Source of the DNA: SHZL01 sp963784425
GTDB lineage: Bacteria; Pseudomonadota; Gammaproteobacteria; Xanthomonadales; SZUA-36
DNA length: 64,000 bases
Direction: 5' to 3'
NCBI GenBank assembly: GCA_963784425.1
Contig: CAWARM010000007.1
Span: forward strand, 248,001 to 312,000
Below the pieces are notes generated by a model. The model was not told the origin of the DNA. It saw only the letters and a list, made by a program, of their open reading frames with translations, and ran no database searches. Below, one piece after another: positions 8,985 to 18,247 of this stretch. Numbering within the stretch: the first letter of the stretch is position 1; every line of letters begins with the position of its first letter. Both the position numbers and the translations under genes were made by a program.

Positions 8985-10288
8985 TGCTGCATTCTCCCTC
9001 TGACCATGACCGCGCGAACGCTGCGCATCGTCGTGATGTCCTGTTGCGGATCGGCGTCAACTGCAATCATATCTGCGCTCATTCCAACTTCAAGTTTTCC
9101 CAGCTCCTGCTGCAGGCCCAGGGCCTTGGCTGCAATCGAAGAGCCTGATGCCAGGGCTTGGGAGGGCGTCATGCCCATGCGAACCAGATCTTCCAAATCG
9201 CCGGCGTTGTCACCATGCTCGACGATACCTGTGTCGCTGCCAAGTGCTATCGGTACATTTTCCCGCCACGCACGCTCGGCGGACAGTGGCCGGCTCCTGA
9301 TGTCCTGGAGCCGCTGCTCAATGGGTGGTGCCTGCGGATTTGCAACATCCGGTAAATCGCTGAACACCACCCGGAACGCATGCAGGTGCGGCACAAAAGT
9401 GGCCCCCGTTTTATGCAACAAGCGCCATGTTTCTTCATCCGGCCAGGGCATCGTGTCAACGATATCTGCCCCGGCCAAGAGAGCCATATTAACCCCTTTG
9501 GCGGTATGGCCATCGGCAATCACCCTGCGGCCCAGGGAGTGGGCAGTCTCGACTATCGCGCGCATTTCGGTTTCGGTAAATGTTTGCGCAGCCAGTGTTG
9601 GGTCGTTCAGGCTGCCGGTATTGTAAAAGTTGATGACATCGGCGCCACGTCTTACCTGCTCCCGCACCGCGCGTTGACAATCAGCAGCACCGTTGCATAC
9701 ACCTTGCGGCACGAGCGCTCCGTCCAGATCCGGAGCGAAATGCCCGGTCCGCGAACTTCCGGTAGGTGAAATCGGGCTACCGACAACCAGCAGTCTGGGG
9801 CCAGCAACCTGGCCCGCAGCAATGGCATCGCGCAGTGCAAAAATGGCCTCTTCGTGCGTCCGCCAGCCGGTTCCGAGATCGACGGCAGTTGTGACCCCCG
9901 CCAGCACTGTCTTGCGCGCATTAGCATAGGCTATGAGCACCAGGTCGGCGGCATTGAGCGTTACGGTCCGCAACTGCTCGCCAGGCTCGACGATACTGGT
10001 CAGATGGACATGGAGGTCGATCAAGCCGGGAAGCACATAGGCTGTTCTCAGATCGAATATGGCTCCATCGGGAATTTCATGACCCAATTCCGCCGGCGTC
10101 AGAAAGCCCGACCGGATATCAGCAATTATTTGATTGTGGATCAGCAGTGTGCAATTTTCATCAGCCGGCTGCCCGGCCTCGCGGATCAGATGACCGGCGT
10201 AAACAACCGCCCAGTCGTCAGCATGAACTGCCGACTGGACGAGCGTGACCAGTACCGCAATCAGTACCAACCAGCCGTTTGAATGCAC
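8981..10288 (-). CDS. Secreted amidohydrolase-superfamily protein (copy A)
   Basis: About 435 residues if it starts at the GTG at 10288, one base after the receptor stop; from there the protein opens with a signal peptide (SNGWLVLIAVLVTLVQSAVHA). It contains LPGLIDLHVHLTS (HxH) and the late Asp in LGSDTGIVEHGDN. As in the neighbouring paralog, the central metal-ligand positions read VIADGHTAKG and DIVDTMPWPD, with only one histidine left. The two copies share many blocks (DVINFYNTGSL, GVCNGAADCQRAVREQV), so they arose by tandem duplication. The gene lies between receptor 2 and copy B in one transcription unit. A longer ATG-less upstream extension is open but overlaps the receptor gene. Confidence 0.82.
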   Translation of the reverse strand: MHSNGWLVLIAVLVTLVQSAVHADDWAVVYAGHLIREAGQPADENCTLLIHNQIIADIRSGFLTPAELGHEIPDGAIFDLRTAYVLPGLIDLHVHLTSIVEPGEQLRTVTLNAADLVLIAYANARKTVLAGVTTAVDLGTGWRTHEEAIFALRDAIAAGQVAGPRLLVVGSPISPTGSSRTGHFAPDLDGALVPQGVCNGAADCQRAVREQVRRGADVINFYNTGSLNDPTLAAQTFTETEMRAIVETAHSLGRRVIADGHTAKGVNMALLAGADIVDTMPWPDEETWRLLHKTGATFVPHLHAFRVVFSDLPDVANPQAPPIEQRLQDIRSRPLSAERAWRENVPIALGSDTGIVEHGDNAGDLEDLVRMGMTPSQALASGSSIAAKALGLQQELGKLEVGMSADMIAVDADPQQDITTMRSVRAVMVRGRMQQ

Positions 10289-10289
10289 C

Positions 10290-12473
10290 CTAATTAAAAT
10301 AAACGTCCAGCTTGACGCCAATGGTGCGCGGTACCGTTGTGAAAATGGAAAGTGGGGAATCCAATTGGTACAGCTTGTCCACCTCGGCGCGCTCGTCAAA
10401 CAGGTTTTTGACGAACAAGGCCAACTGCCACCGCTCCGTCTCCAGGCCCGCCTTGAGGTTCACCAGCGAATAGGCTGAAAGTGTCTGGTAAAAAATGCTT
10501 TCCGGATTGAAATAGGTGTTGGAACTTCCGGTGTAAAAATAATCGATGCGCCCGAATCCGCCGATGTCGCCACTGACCGGGAAATTGTACTGAGCAGAAG
10601 TGCTGGCGGTCCACTTGGGGACATGGGGAATTCTGTCGCCATCCCGTCCGACATCCGGATCCACGTCAGCCAGCGGCTGATCTTCGGTCAAACGGGCATC
10701 CTGGTAAGCCAGGGAAGCATTGATCTGCAGTTGCTCCACGGGCAACCAGTCCAGCTCGAATTCAAAACCGTCACTGGTTGCGCTGCCGGCATTGCCAATA
10801 TAGAGAAACCCCTGGGGATTCCGGAATGCGGTCTGCATATTGGTCCACCGGATGGTGTACAAGGAAAAGTTTGCGGTCAGGCGATTATCCAGCCACGAGG
10901 TCTTGGTGCCGATTTCGTAGTCCCACAAATAGTCGGATTCAAACTCAAAAGGCACGACGATAATGGAGCCGAATCCGCCACTGTTCGTACCTCCCTGGCG
11001 AAAGCCCTCGGCAGCCAAGGCATAAATCATGGCATCGTCCGTGACATTGTAGGACAAGGAGAATTTGGGTGTGACTTTCGATTCGGAAGCCGTCACGTCG
11101 CGGGTGGGTTCCGGCGGGCCGCCAAAAAACGGAAATACCTCCTGCGAGGTGGCGTGCTCAGTGGACTTGAACCAGCGCGCACCGGCCAGAGCACTCAGCT
11201 TGGGCGTTATATCATAGGTTAACTCACCAAACAGCGCATACTGATCAACGGTCCGGGCCGATACCCGGCCAAAAATATCCGGCGTACTTTGCGTAGGCAG
11301 GCCATTTTCGTCAACCGATATTACACTGCTTTCAAAGTCACGTTTCTGCTTCTGATACAAAGCCCCGATGATGTATTGGAACGGCCCGCTGAAATTGGAG
11401 TTCAAGCGTGCTTCGTTGGTCCAGATCGAGGACTTTTCTGGCTGCAGGGTAACGGCCGGCAAATCCGGTACGCCAAAGAAAATCAGAATGGGCGTTGAGT
11501 CAAACTGGTAATCCACATTGCGGTCCAGGTAGGCCGATGAAAAGTCGAATATCGCTGTATCGAAGTCATAAACCAGGTTGCCCTGGTAAACCACCGCATT
11601 GTCCTTACGCCCTCCAGCGGTATATTCACTCTGGTTCAGCTCGCCATCAGAAGGAAAATAGAAGGATTTACCACCTAGCTTCTGGTCCTGTGCCAAAACC
11701 TGGCCGCTTAGAGTCAAGCGATCGTTTGGCATGAGCGCAATAGACAGGCGACCACCCGTGGTATCTTCGGTGTTGATATCCTTATTGCCCAGTCGGATGT
11801 TATTGATGTAGCCGCTGTTATTAACCTGCCAGCCGGTGGCGCGAATGGCTGCTTTGCCCTCCACAACCGGTATGTTGACCGTACCGCTCAGGCTGCTGTT
11901 GAAGCTGCCATAACGTGTGTTGGAAATTTCGAATCCGGCATTGCCGTAGAGGGCATCCGCTGTTGGCTTGTTGGACAGTATCCTGATCGTGCCGCTCATG
12001 GAACTGGTGCCGTAAAGCGTCCCCTGTGGACCACGTAAGACCTCCACCCGTTCGATGTCAAACAGCCGGATGTCGACGTTTTTGCCGCCTCCGTCATCTT
12101 CTGCGTTGGAGCCAGTAATTACTGCATTATCCAGATACACCCCGACAGTAGCAGCGCCTGTAGATTGAACTCCGCGGATGATGTAGCGCTTGTCACCTGG
12201 ACCCTGGTCCTGGTAAACCAGGCCGGGAACCGATCGGGACCATTGGTCGAAGATGGTTGCGTCCAGGTCCTTCAGTTCCGCTGAGGACAGGGCGGTGAGA
12301 CTAATAGGAACGTCCTGCGCGTTGACCAGGCCACGCTTGGTTGCGGTGACCACCACCTCCTCCAGTTGGTCGGAGACTTCTTGTGCTGAACAAAGTCTGG
12401 TTGCCGACAGGCTGGCCAGGAAAGCAATCGCAAATACAATTCGTGAACCAAAGGATATTATTGAAGTAAACAT
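10290..12473 (-). CDS. TonB-dependent outer-membrane receptor 2
   Basis: About 727 residues. The ATG at 12473 is preferred over the one at 12485 because GGGGA lies six bases before it. A signal peptide (IVFAIAFLASLSATRLCSA) is followed by the TonB box LEEVVVTATKRG, a plug domain (VPGLVYQDQGPGD, IIRGVQSTGA, VEVLRGPQGTLYGTSSMSG) and a barrel ending in GVKLDVYFN. It heads a unit with two secreted amidohydrolases, which suggests import of the compound that they cleave or produce. It shares an upstream motif with receptor 1. Ligand unknown. Confidence 0.95.
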   Translation of the reverse strand: MFTSIISFGSRIVFAIAFLASLSATRLCSAQEVSDQLEEVVVTATKRGLVNAQDVPISLTALSSAELKDLDATIFDQWSRSVPGLVYQDQGPGDKRYIIRGVQSTGAATVGVYLDNAVITGSNAEDDGGGKNVDIRLFDIERVEVLRGPQGTLYGTSSMSGTIRILSNKPTADALYGNAGFEISNTRYGSFNSSLSGTVNIPVVEGKAAIRATGWQVNNSGYINNIRLGNKDINTEDTTGGRLSIALMPNDRLTLSGQVLAQDQKLGGKSFYFPSDGELNQSEYTAGGRKDNAVVYQGNLVYDFDTAIFDFSSAYLDRNVDYQFDSTPILIFFGVPDLPAVTLQPEKSSIWTNEARLNSNFSGPFQYIIGALYQKQKRDFESSVISVDENGLPTQSTPDIFGRVSARTVDQYALFGELTYDITPKLSALAGARWFKSTEHATSQEVFPFFGGPPEPTRDVTASESKVTPKFSLSYNVTDDAMIYALAAEGFRQGGTNSGGFGSIIVVPFEFESDYLWDYEIGTKTSWLDNRLTANFSLYTIRWTNMQTAFRNPQGFLYIGNAGSATSDGFEFELDWLPVEQLQINASLAYQDARLTEDQPLADVDPDVGRDGDRIPHVPKWTASTSAQYNFPVSGDIGGFGRIDYFYTGSSNTYFNPESIFYQTLSAYSLVNLKAGLETERWQLALFVKNLFDERAEVDKLYQLDSPLSIFTTVPRTIGVKLDVYFN

Positions 12474-12595
12474 TTTTTTCCCCATCAGGTTAAGTGCTGA
12501 ACTATAGCCATGATTTTCTAATGCAAATGGCGACAACAGCTTTTGAGTGCGGCGCATTTCCCAGAGCAGAACACCAGCGTGCTCGACAACGATGA

Positions 12596-12610
12596 TATAT
12601 GATTCAGCAT
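12596..12610. promoter_or_regulatory. Motif shared with the TonB receptor 1 upstream region
   Basis: TATATGATTCAGCAT matches TATATGATTCGGCAT at 5149-5163 in 14 of 15 positions. It lies about 120 bases upstream of receptor 2, in opposite orientation relative to the gene. The surrounding 12474-12715 spacer holds the receptor promoter; nothing else is recognisable there. Confidence 0.4.
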
Positions 12611-12715
12611 TTAATATGCCAGAGAATTGACAAACCGTTTTGCAGTCAAAAATGTCTCTTTAGCGAAGCCATGCCGCGTCTTTAAACGCAGCCTCGTCTT
12701 CGGCTGGAAGGAACG

Positions 12716-13777
12716 CTAGAAGTTGACGGCAGGCGAGCCGGACGGATAGAACACCCCGATCAGGCGCATGCCCCCTTCGGTCGTGCATTCCAGCGAATGA
12801 GCTTGTTTCAGCGGAAGGAAAATCGTATCCCCCGGGCGTACCGGCGCTTTGCTTCCATCGGTCCACATGAAACCCTCGCCCTTGAGTATGGTGATGGTTT
12901 CCTCGTACAGGTGGCGGTGGTGGGCAGCTCTTGATTTGGGAACCTGGCCAATGAACTGCGTGACATCCGTGCCATGGGATTTTTCGTCAATCAATACCTG
13001 GAAAAACCGGTCTGCCATTTTTTCGGCCTTGGCTTGATCAACGGCGGCAATCCGCTCAGTATAAGTTTCATCGAAGGTCATGGGCATGTCGTCCAGCCAT
13101 TCCGGGTTTGTGCACTCGGGGCAAACCGAGAGGTTGAGCAGGATGGGGTTTCCTTCCTGGCTGTTGCTCACATTAAAGGCTTCGCCAGCTTTTACGCACA
13201 CACCGCTTTCCGGACCGACTTCAAACGTCCGGTCTGCAATGGTGATAAGGCCTTGCCCCGAGAGCACAAAGAGCACCGTATCACTGCCCGGGAAACGCAG
13301 GGTCGGCGAAGTACCCTGGTCGATGACCGCAGAGTATTGCGACAGAAACTGCGCGTTATCGCGCCCGCTGATGACGGGGTAGATCGCCATGTTGCCCTTT
13401 TTCTGCATAGCCTCCTGCGGCACGCGGACCACGTAGCAGTCATTGTCGAGCTTGGCCTTGAGTGCGCCGCCTGCGACCTTTTCATACTGAACCACGGGAG
13501 CGTCCGGCGCATCGGCTTGCGCTTCTTCGTATTTTTCGGAAAGGTTGTTATGACTGCCATCGCAAAAGGGTGGCGTCCTGGTGTGCTTGCAGGCGCAGAA
13601 CAGGATTTCTCCATCGGCCTGGGCGACGAATTCCACCGGGGTAAACTCGGTGCCTTTGTGCGAGCCATCACAAAACGGCTGTTTCGCAGATCGCCCGCAG
13701 GAACACCAGAAATATTTCTTACCGGCCTGCACGGTTTCAAGGCAGGGTTTGCGTTTGGCAATGAGGGGTTCAGGCAT
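12716..13777 (-). CDS. CDGSH iron-sulfur domain protein fused to two cupin domains
   Basis: A 353-residue fusion. The N-terminal 80 residues contain two CDGSH zinc-finger-like units, each with the C-x-C-x(n)-PFCDGSH pattern (WCSCGRSAKQPFCDGSH and FCACKHTRTPPFCDGSH); each would bind a 2Fe-2S cluster through three Cys and one His. Residues about 110-220 and 235-350 look like two cupin barrels; the second has the metal-type HHRHLYEE and a later His in LKQAHSLE. The ATG at 13777 is preceded by AAGGAAG. It may be a redox-linked dioxygenase, isomerase or sensor; no reaction is assigned. It follows the TPR array on the same strand and precedes TonB receptor 2. Confidence 0.85.
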   Translation of the reverse strand: MPEPLIAKRKPCLETVQAGKKYFWCSCGRSAKQPFCDGSHKGTEFTPVEFVAQADGEILFCACKHTRTPPFCDGSHNNLSEKYEEAQADAPDAPVVQYEKVAGGALKAKLDNDCYVVRVPQEAMQKKGNMAIYPVISGRDNAQFLSQYSAVIDQGTSPTLRFPGSDTVLFVLSGQGLITIADRTFEVGPESGVCVKAGEAFNVSNSQEGNPILLNLSVCPECTNPEWLDDMPMTFDETYTERIAAVDQAKAEKMADRFFQVLIDEKSHGTDVTQFIGQVPKSRAAHHRHLYEETITILKGEGFMWTDGSKAPVRPGDTIFLPLKQAHSLECTTEGGMRLIGVFYPSGSPAVNF

Positions 13778-13795
13778 CAATAGCTTCCTTTTCTG

Positions 13796-15965
13796 TTAGG
13801 TGGACAGGGGCTCCAGCCCCAGTTCGGCGCGCTCTTTATTCAGATGCTCCAGCATCCTGGCCCGGACCGCTTCAAACGCGGGATCACCGCGCATCGGGCT
13901 GAACAAGCTCCATGTGCCGTTCAGTCCGTCATCCACGATTGCACCTTCCTGGACGGCCCTATCCAACAGGGCAATGGCGCCAGCAGGATCTCCGGAGAGC
14001 AAGGCGTAATTGGCGCGGGACCAGGTCAGCAGCCAGTTGTTTGCACCTTGGGCTATTTGTGCGTCCAGGCCGGCCTTGTAACGGGACATTACATCATTGA
14101 ATTTCTGTTCATTGCCCAGGTGGCTGTAGGCAATCGTGAGCTCCAGCATGATGATATCGCCATTGCCATCGCCACCCGGATATTCTTTTTGGAACGCATC
14201 CAAATCCGGCCAGCGGGATTCCACAAAATCCACCAGCTCTTTATAACGCGCGTTTTCAACCATCACCTGGAAGAAGTTTTGCATTTCACTGTTCTTGCTG
14301 GCCACTTCCCGGGCCAGCATCAGCGCCTCTTCAGTGCGGCCCAGACGGCTTAATGCCAGGCTGCGAAAGCCGTCCGTGCCCACTTCAACCAGCCGCTCAT
14401 TTTCGCCCAGCCCCAGCAGAACAGCGCTGAACCACAAGCGGTCCACGAAATTATTCGGCGCCCTCTCAAACGCCCCGGTCAACTGGCGGTCACTTTCAGC
14501 CCAGCGTCCCAGCATGACTTTGACTTTACCTGCGGTGCCAAATCGGCCCGTGTCATTCGGCACGTACCGGTCCAGGTCAGCCAGGACAGCCAATGCCTTG
14601 TCCGATTGGCCCATGGTGGCATAGCTGGTAGCCAGGTTGTTGTACGTCGCCGAATGCAGCGGATCAATCGCATAGCTCTCTTCCTGGATCTGCAGTGAGC
14701 GCTTAAGATTCCCGGTAGCTCCATAGGCCGTGCTCAGCCAAGGTCCTGGCATTGATCAGATTGGGATTGATGGCGACAGACTGCTCGAGAACCGCTATGG
14801 CATCCGCGTAGTCCGTGTCGATATTGATGTGGTACAGGCCCATGCCGGCCAGGGCTTCGGCATTCTTGGGATCAAGTGCCAATGCCTTCTGCAAAAATTT
14901 CAGGGCGGTTGCTCCTGCTTCCTGGTTGGGCAGGTTTCCGTAGGCCGCCTCGGATAAAAGCAAGGTTGTAATGCCGAGTTGCGCGTAGGCCGGTGCATAT
15001 TCAGGATCAATCGCAACGGCTTGTTGGAGCAGATCGGATGCCATCTGCAGGCTGGCCTGGTTGCGCTCGTAAATGCGCTGGCTGGCCAGCAGGTAGAGGT
15101 CGTAGGCCTTGGTATCGGCACGGGCTACCGTGACGGTCTCTTCCCCGACCAGCTCGGCCTTTAACTGCTGCAAGATGGTGGCGGAAATCTCGTCCTGGAT
15201 GGCGAAGATGTCGGTCAGCTCACGATCGAATGTTTCCGACCACAGGTGGAAGCCATCTTTAACCTGGATCAACTGGGCGGTAATGCGCACCTTGCTGCCG
15301 GACTTGCGCACCGAGCCTTCGAGGATATTGGCCACGCCCAGGGCTTCGCCGATTTTGCGCAAGTCCTGGTTCTGGCCTTTGAACGCGAAGGAAGACGTGC
15401 GGCCCGCCACTTTGAGTTCTTTCACCTGGGCCAGGGCGTTGAGGATTTCCTCGGAGATTCCATCCGAGAAAAACTCCTGTTCCGGGTCGGAGCTCATGTT
15501 GACGAAGGGCAGGACGGCGACGGATTTGGTCTGAGCGGCTGGGGTCAGAGTCAATTGTTCCCCGGCCTCCTTCGAGGTTTCCCCTGCGGGGGACGGAACA
15601 ATTGACTCTGACCCCTTTTGCGATTCCCAGACAAAGTAAGCCAGCGCAATGACCAGGATGGCAATGATGCTGCGGTCCAGGGTATGGCCGGTTTTTCGGG
15701 TGATGGACTGGCTGCGGTCCACGTCCTTTTCTTTCTTCAGGCCTTCCGGGGTGAGTTCATAGGCCCAGGCGAAAATCAGCGCCAGCGGAAAGCCGATGAT
15801 CAGCACCACGAGAATCGCCTGTATCACCCAGTCGGGCGCGTGGAAACTTGCCAGCATCAGGTCAGCGACTTGCGCCAGCAGCCACGCGGCGATCAGGTAA
15901 ACCACCCCCACGCGCACCACGTTGCGGCGTTTGAGTTCCTCGAAAAAGCTGGGTTTCTGGCTCAT
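13796..15965 (-). pseudogene. TolB-N/TPR membrane protein, paralog 1, frameshifted
   Basis: Member of the COG5616-type family that is often mislabelled adenylate cyclase. The N-terminus ELKRRNVVRVGVVYLIAAWLL is followed by three membrane helices, a linker, a TolB-N-like domain (VAVLPFVNMSSDPEQEFFSDG, ILEGSVRKSG) and many TPRs, with the conserved end LGLEPLST. The reading frame breaks at about 14740: removing one A of the AA pair in CCAAGG restores RTWLSTAYG, which matches the sibling sequences, giving about 722 residues. The start MSQKPS is coupled to paralog 2 by a chain of mini-ORFs. Helix topology puts the TolB-N and TPR part in the periplasm. Function unknown; the frameshift may be a sequencing error. 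Confidence 0.85.
15541..15615. repeat. Palindromic element copy 1 (75 bp, in gene)
   Basis: Perfect 21-bp arms starting GGGGTCAGAGTCAATTGTTC, with a 33-base loop. It lies in the linker between the third membrane helix and the TolB-N domain of paralog 1 and is translated in frame as GSESIVP ... QLTLTP. Ends are shared with nine other copies in the window. Confidence 0.9.
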
Positions 15966-16016
15966 GCCATGTTCGCCCTCATACCGCACTCACTCTCATG
16001 CCGTGCTCATCTTCAT
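15962..16016 (-). repeat. Start-codon tandem repeat: ATGA mini-ORF relay between paralogs 2 and 1
   Basis: After the paralog 2 stop (TGA inside ATGA) three six-codon ORFs follow on the minus strand: MKMSTA (16016-15996), MRVSAV (15999-15979) and MRANMA (15982-15962). Each TGA overlaps the next ATG by the ATGA tetranucleotide at a 17-bp period, and the last hands over to the paralog 1 ATG at 15965. The translation handover is inferred; the arrangement is seen directly. Confidence 0.8.
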
Positions 16017-18169
16017 GTTGACACGGGTTCCAGCCCAAGCTGTGCCCGCTCGCGGTTCAGGTGCTCAATCATGCGCGCCTGTATGGCCTCGTATTCAGGG
16101 CTGCCATCCAGCTCCCTGAAAAACGGATATTCCTTGCTGATCTTGCTGGAGGTGATCATTCCGCCATCGATGGCTTGCGCCAGCCACTTGAGTGCCTCAT
16201 CGGTTTCACCGGCCATGGCATGTTGTGCCGCCACGACCATCAGCAGGTCTCCGCCTTTCATACCTTGTGCTAGCGATTGCTGGCTGGCAGCATCGAGCAC
16301 TGCCATGGCCTCATCGAAGCGGGCCTGGTTTCCGGCCTTACGGTATGCAAAGGCGATATCGGCCATTTCGCGATAACCAAATACAGGCGCCGGGATCGTT
16401 TTCTGGAAGTCATTGATGCCGGTCCAGCGTTCCTCGAAATACTTCACCAGGCTTTCTGACTGGTCGCTGGCATTGAGGAAAGCAAACAGCGGAAGCACCA
16501 CGCCGTCGCTTGCGCGTTTTTGCGCAATCAGGGTGGCTTCTTCATTTTGGCCGCGGTTGAACAGGGCCCAAATCACATAAGCTGAATACTCATCGTCAAC
16601 GACCAGCTCGTATTGATGTGTATCGTAATTCCCGCGGTTTACGCCAACCCGGTAAGTCCGGTCCGTAGGCTGCAGTTTGAGGGAGGCCTGCATGCGCAAC
16701 AGTGCGTCGGCGGCTTTGCCTTCCTCGGCATCAATCCAGGCGCGGTTGCCCTCGTTATTCGGGTCCCCAGGCATAAATTGTTCCATGGAATCGATGTAGG
16801 CCCGGGCTTCATCACCCTTACCCATTAGCGCCATCATGAAAATCTTGTTGCCCATGGCGGGCAGGTGCAGGGGATCACGCGCCGTGATGTCATCCAGCAG
16901 AGCCAGGCCTTCGCTTGCGCGATTCACGCTCCAGTAGCTCAGGGCCAGCCAGTTGCCGGCATCGATCAGGTTGGGGTTAATGGAAAGCGCTTTCTCAAGC
17001 ACCGGAATCCCTCGGTCGAGTTGAGGTGGTGGACCGGCGTAATACAGCCCCATCCCAGCCAGGGCTTCGGCCTGGTTTTCATCCAGCGCCAGAGCCTTAT
17101 CCAGATACAGTTTGGCCTGCGCCTGCGCCTGGTCATGGGGAATGTTGCCATAACTGGTGACGGACAAAAGCAGGGCGGTGGTACCGCGCTGGGCGTAGGC
17201 GGGTGCGTACTCCGGATCAATGGCGATGGCCTTGTCCAGCAAACCTGCCGCCGATTCGAGCGCCAGGCGGGTGCGCTCGTGCATACGCTGCTTGGCCAGC
17301 AGGTAGAGTTCATAGGCTTTCGAGTCGGTGCGGGTTGCGACAACTGCTGTAGCTTCTCCTTCCAGCAGCGTCGCCTTCATTTCTTTCAGGATGGCGTTGG
17401 CAATCTCGTCCTGAATGGCAAAGACATTTTCCAGCTTGCGGTCGTAGCTTTCCGACCAGAGGTGAAAACCATCTTTCACCTGGATCAACTGCGCGGTGAT
17501 GCGCACCTGGTCGCCGGACTTGCGCACCGAGCCTTCAAGGATGTTTTCAACGCCCAGGGTTTCACCGATTTTGCGCAAGTCCTCATTGTGACCTTTGAAA
17601 GCGAAGGACGATGTGCGGCCCGCCACTTTCAGCTCTTTCACCTTTGCCAGCGCATTGAGGATTTCCTCAGAAATGCCATCAGAAAAATACTCGTTGCTGG
17701 CATCGTCGCTCATGTTGACGAAGGGCAGGACGGCGATGGATTTTTCACTTGGGGTCAGAGAACCATTTTCATCTGGGGTTTTACCCGCATTCTCGGAGCC
17801 TGACTGAAAATGGTTCTCTGACCCCGTCAACACAAACTTGTCGTAGGCAAAATAGCCCAGCGCCACGACCAGAATGCCAATGATGGTGTAATCGAGCTTG
17901 CGCCCGGTGACGTGGGTGATGGACTGGGTGCGGTCTACATCCTTTTCCTTCTTGATGCCTTCGGGGGTGAGTTCAAAGGCCCAGGCGAAAATCAGCGCGG
18001 GAAAAAAACCGATGGCGAGCAGGGCGATGACGAGGGTGACCATTGAATCCGACAGGCCGATGCGTGGAAACACGAGATCGGCGGCCTGCATCAGCAGCCA
18101 CGAGGTCACCGCGTAGGCAATGCCTACCCTGAAGACGTTGCGGCGCTTGAGTTCTGCTATAAAGCTCAT
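16013..18169 (-). CDS. TolB-N/TPR membrane protein, paralog 2
   Basis: An intact 718-residue copy. Residues 1-10 (MSFIAELKRR) are followed by helices at about 14-32, 40-58 and 90-107 with the conserved AWAFELTPEGIKKEKDVDRTQSITH motif between the second and third. A palindromic-element-encoded linker precedes the TolB-N-like domain (KSIAVLPFVNMSDDASNEY, about 145-270); TPRs fill the remainder up to ERAQLGLEPVST. An N-in start and three helices put the large domain in the periplasm. Family role unknown; repeats of this type usually bind proteins. It lies between paralogs 3 and 1, with its ATG overlapping a GTG-initiated mini-ORF and its stop overlapping another. Confidence 0.88.
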   Translation of the reverse strand: MSFIAELKRRNVFRVGIAYAVTSWLLMQAADLVFPRIGLSDSMVTLVIALLAIGFFPALIFAWAFELTPEGIKKEKDVDRTQSITHVTGRKLDYTIIGILVVALGYFAYDKFVLTGSENHFQSGSENAGKTPDENGSLTPSEKSIAVLPFVNMSDDASNEYFSDGISEEILNALAKVKELKVAGRTSSFAFKGHNEDLRKIGETLGVENILEGSVRKSGDQVRITAQLIQVKDGFHLWSESYDRKLENVFAIQDEIANAILKEMKATLLEGEATAVVATRTDSKAYELYLLAKQRMHERTRLALESAAGLLDKAIAIDPEYAPAYAQRGTTALLLSVTSYGNIPHDQAQAQAKLYLDKALALDENQAEALAGMGLYYAGPPPQLDRGIPVLEKALSINPNLIDAGNWLALSYWSVNRASEGLALLDDITARDPLHLPAMGNKIFMMALMGKGDEARAYIDSMEQFMPGDPNNEGNRAWIDAEEGKAADALLRMQASLKLQPTDRTYRVGVNRGNYDTHQYELVVDDEYSAYVIWALFNRGQNEEATLIAQKRASDGVVLPLFAFLNASDQSESLVKYFEERWTGINDFQKTIPAPVFGYREMADIAFAYRKAGNQARFDEAMAVLDAASQQSLAQGMKGGDLLMVVAAQHAMAGETDEALKWLAQAIDGGMITSSKISKEYPFFRELDGSPEYEAIQARMIEHLNRERAQLGLEPVST
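17751..17825. repeat. Palindromic element copy 2 (75 bp, in gene)
   Basis: Perfect 21-bp arms starting GGGGTCAGAGAACCATTTTC. Same linker position as copy 1 but in paralog 2, translated as GSENHF ... NGSLTP. The inner arm differs completely from copy 1 while remaining self-complementary. Confidence 0.9.
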
Positions 18170-18182
18170 GTCAGGCCAGACC

Positions 18183-18246
18183 TCTCACAGAAATGGGTTC
18201 TCACAGAAATGGGCTCTCACAAAAATGGGCTCTCATCCAAATGGTT
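18183..18246. repeat. Four 16-bp tandem repeats at the paralog 3/2 junction
   Basis: Four units of TCTCACAGAAATGGGY type, the last degenerate. On the minus strand each unit supplies an ATGAG or GTGAG start. An ORF from ATG 18236 stops in the GTGA at 18204-18201, and the ORF from that GTG stops in the ATGA of the paralog 2 start at 18169, forming a two-step relay. This fills the 78-bp spacer after the paralog 3 stop. Confidence 0.75.
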
Positions 18247-18247
18247 G

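Noticed and set aside
15541..15615. In-gene palindromes considered as rho-independent terminators
   Set aside because: They lie inside open, conserved reading frames and code for a linker; the flanking T-runs are not consistently placed.
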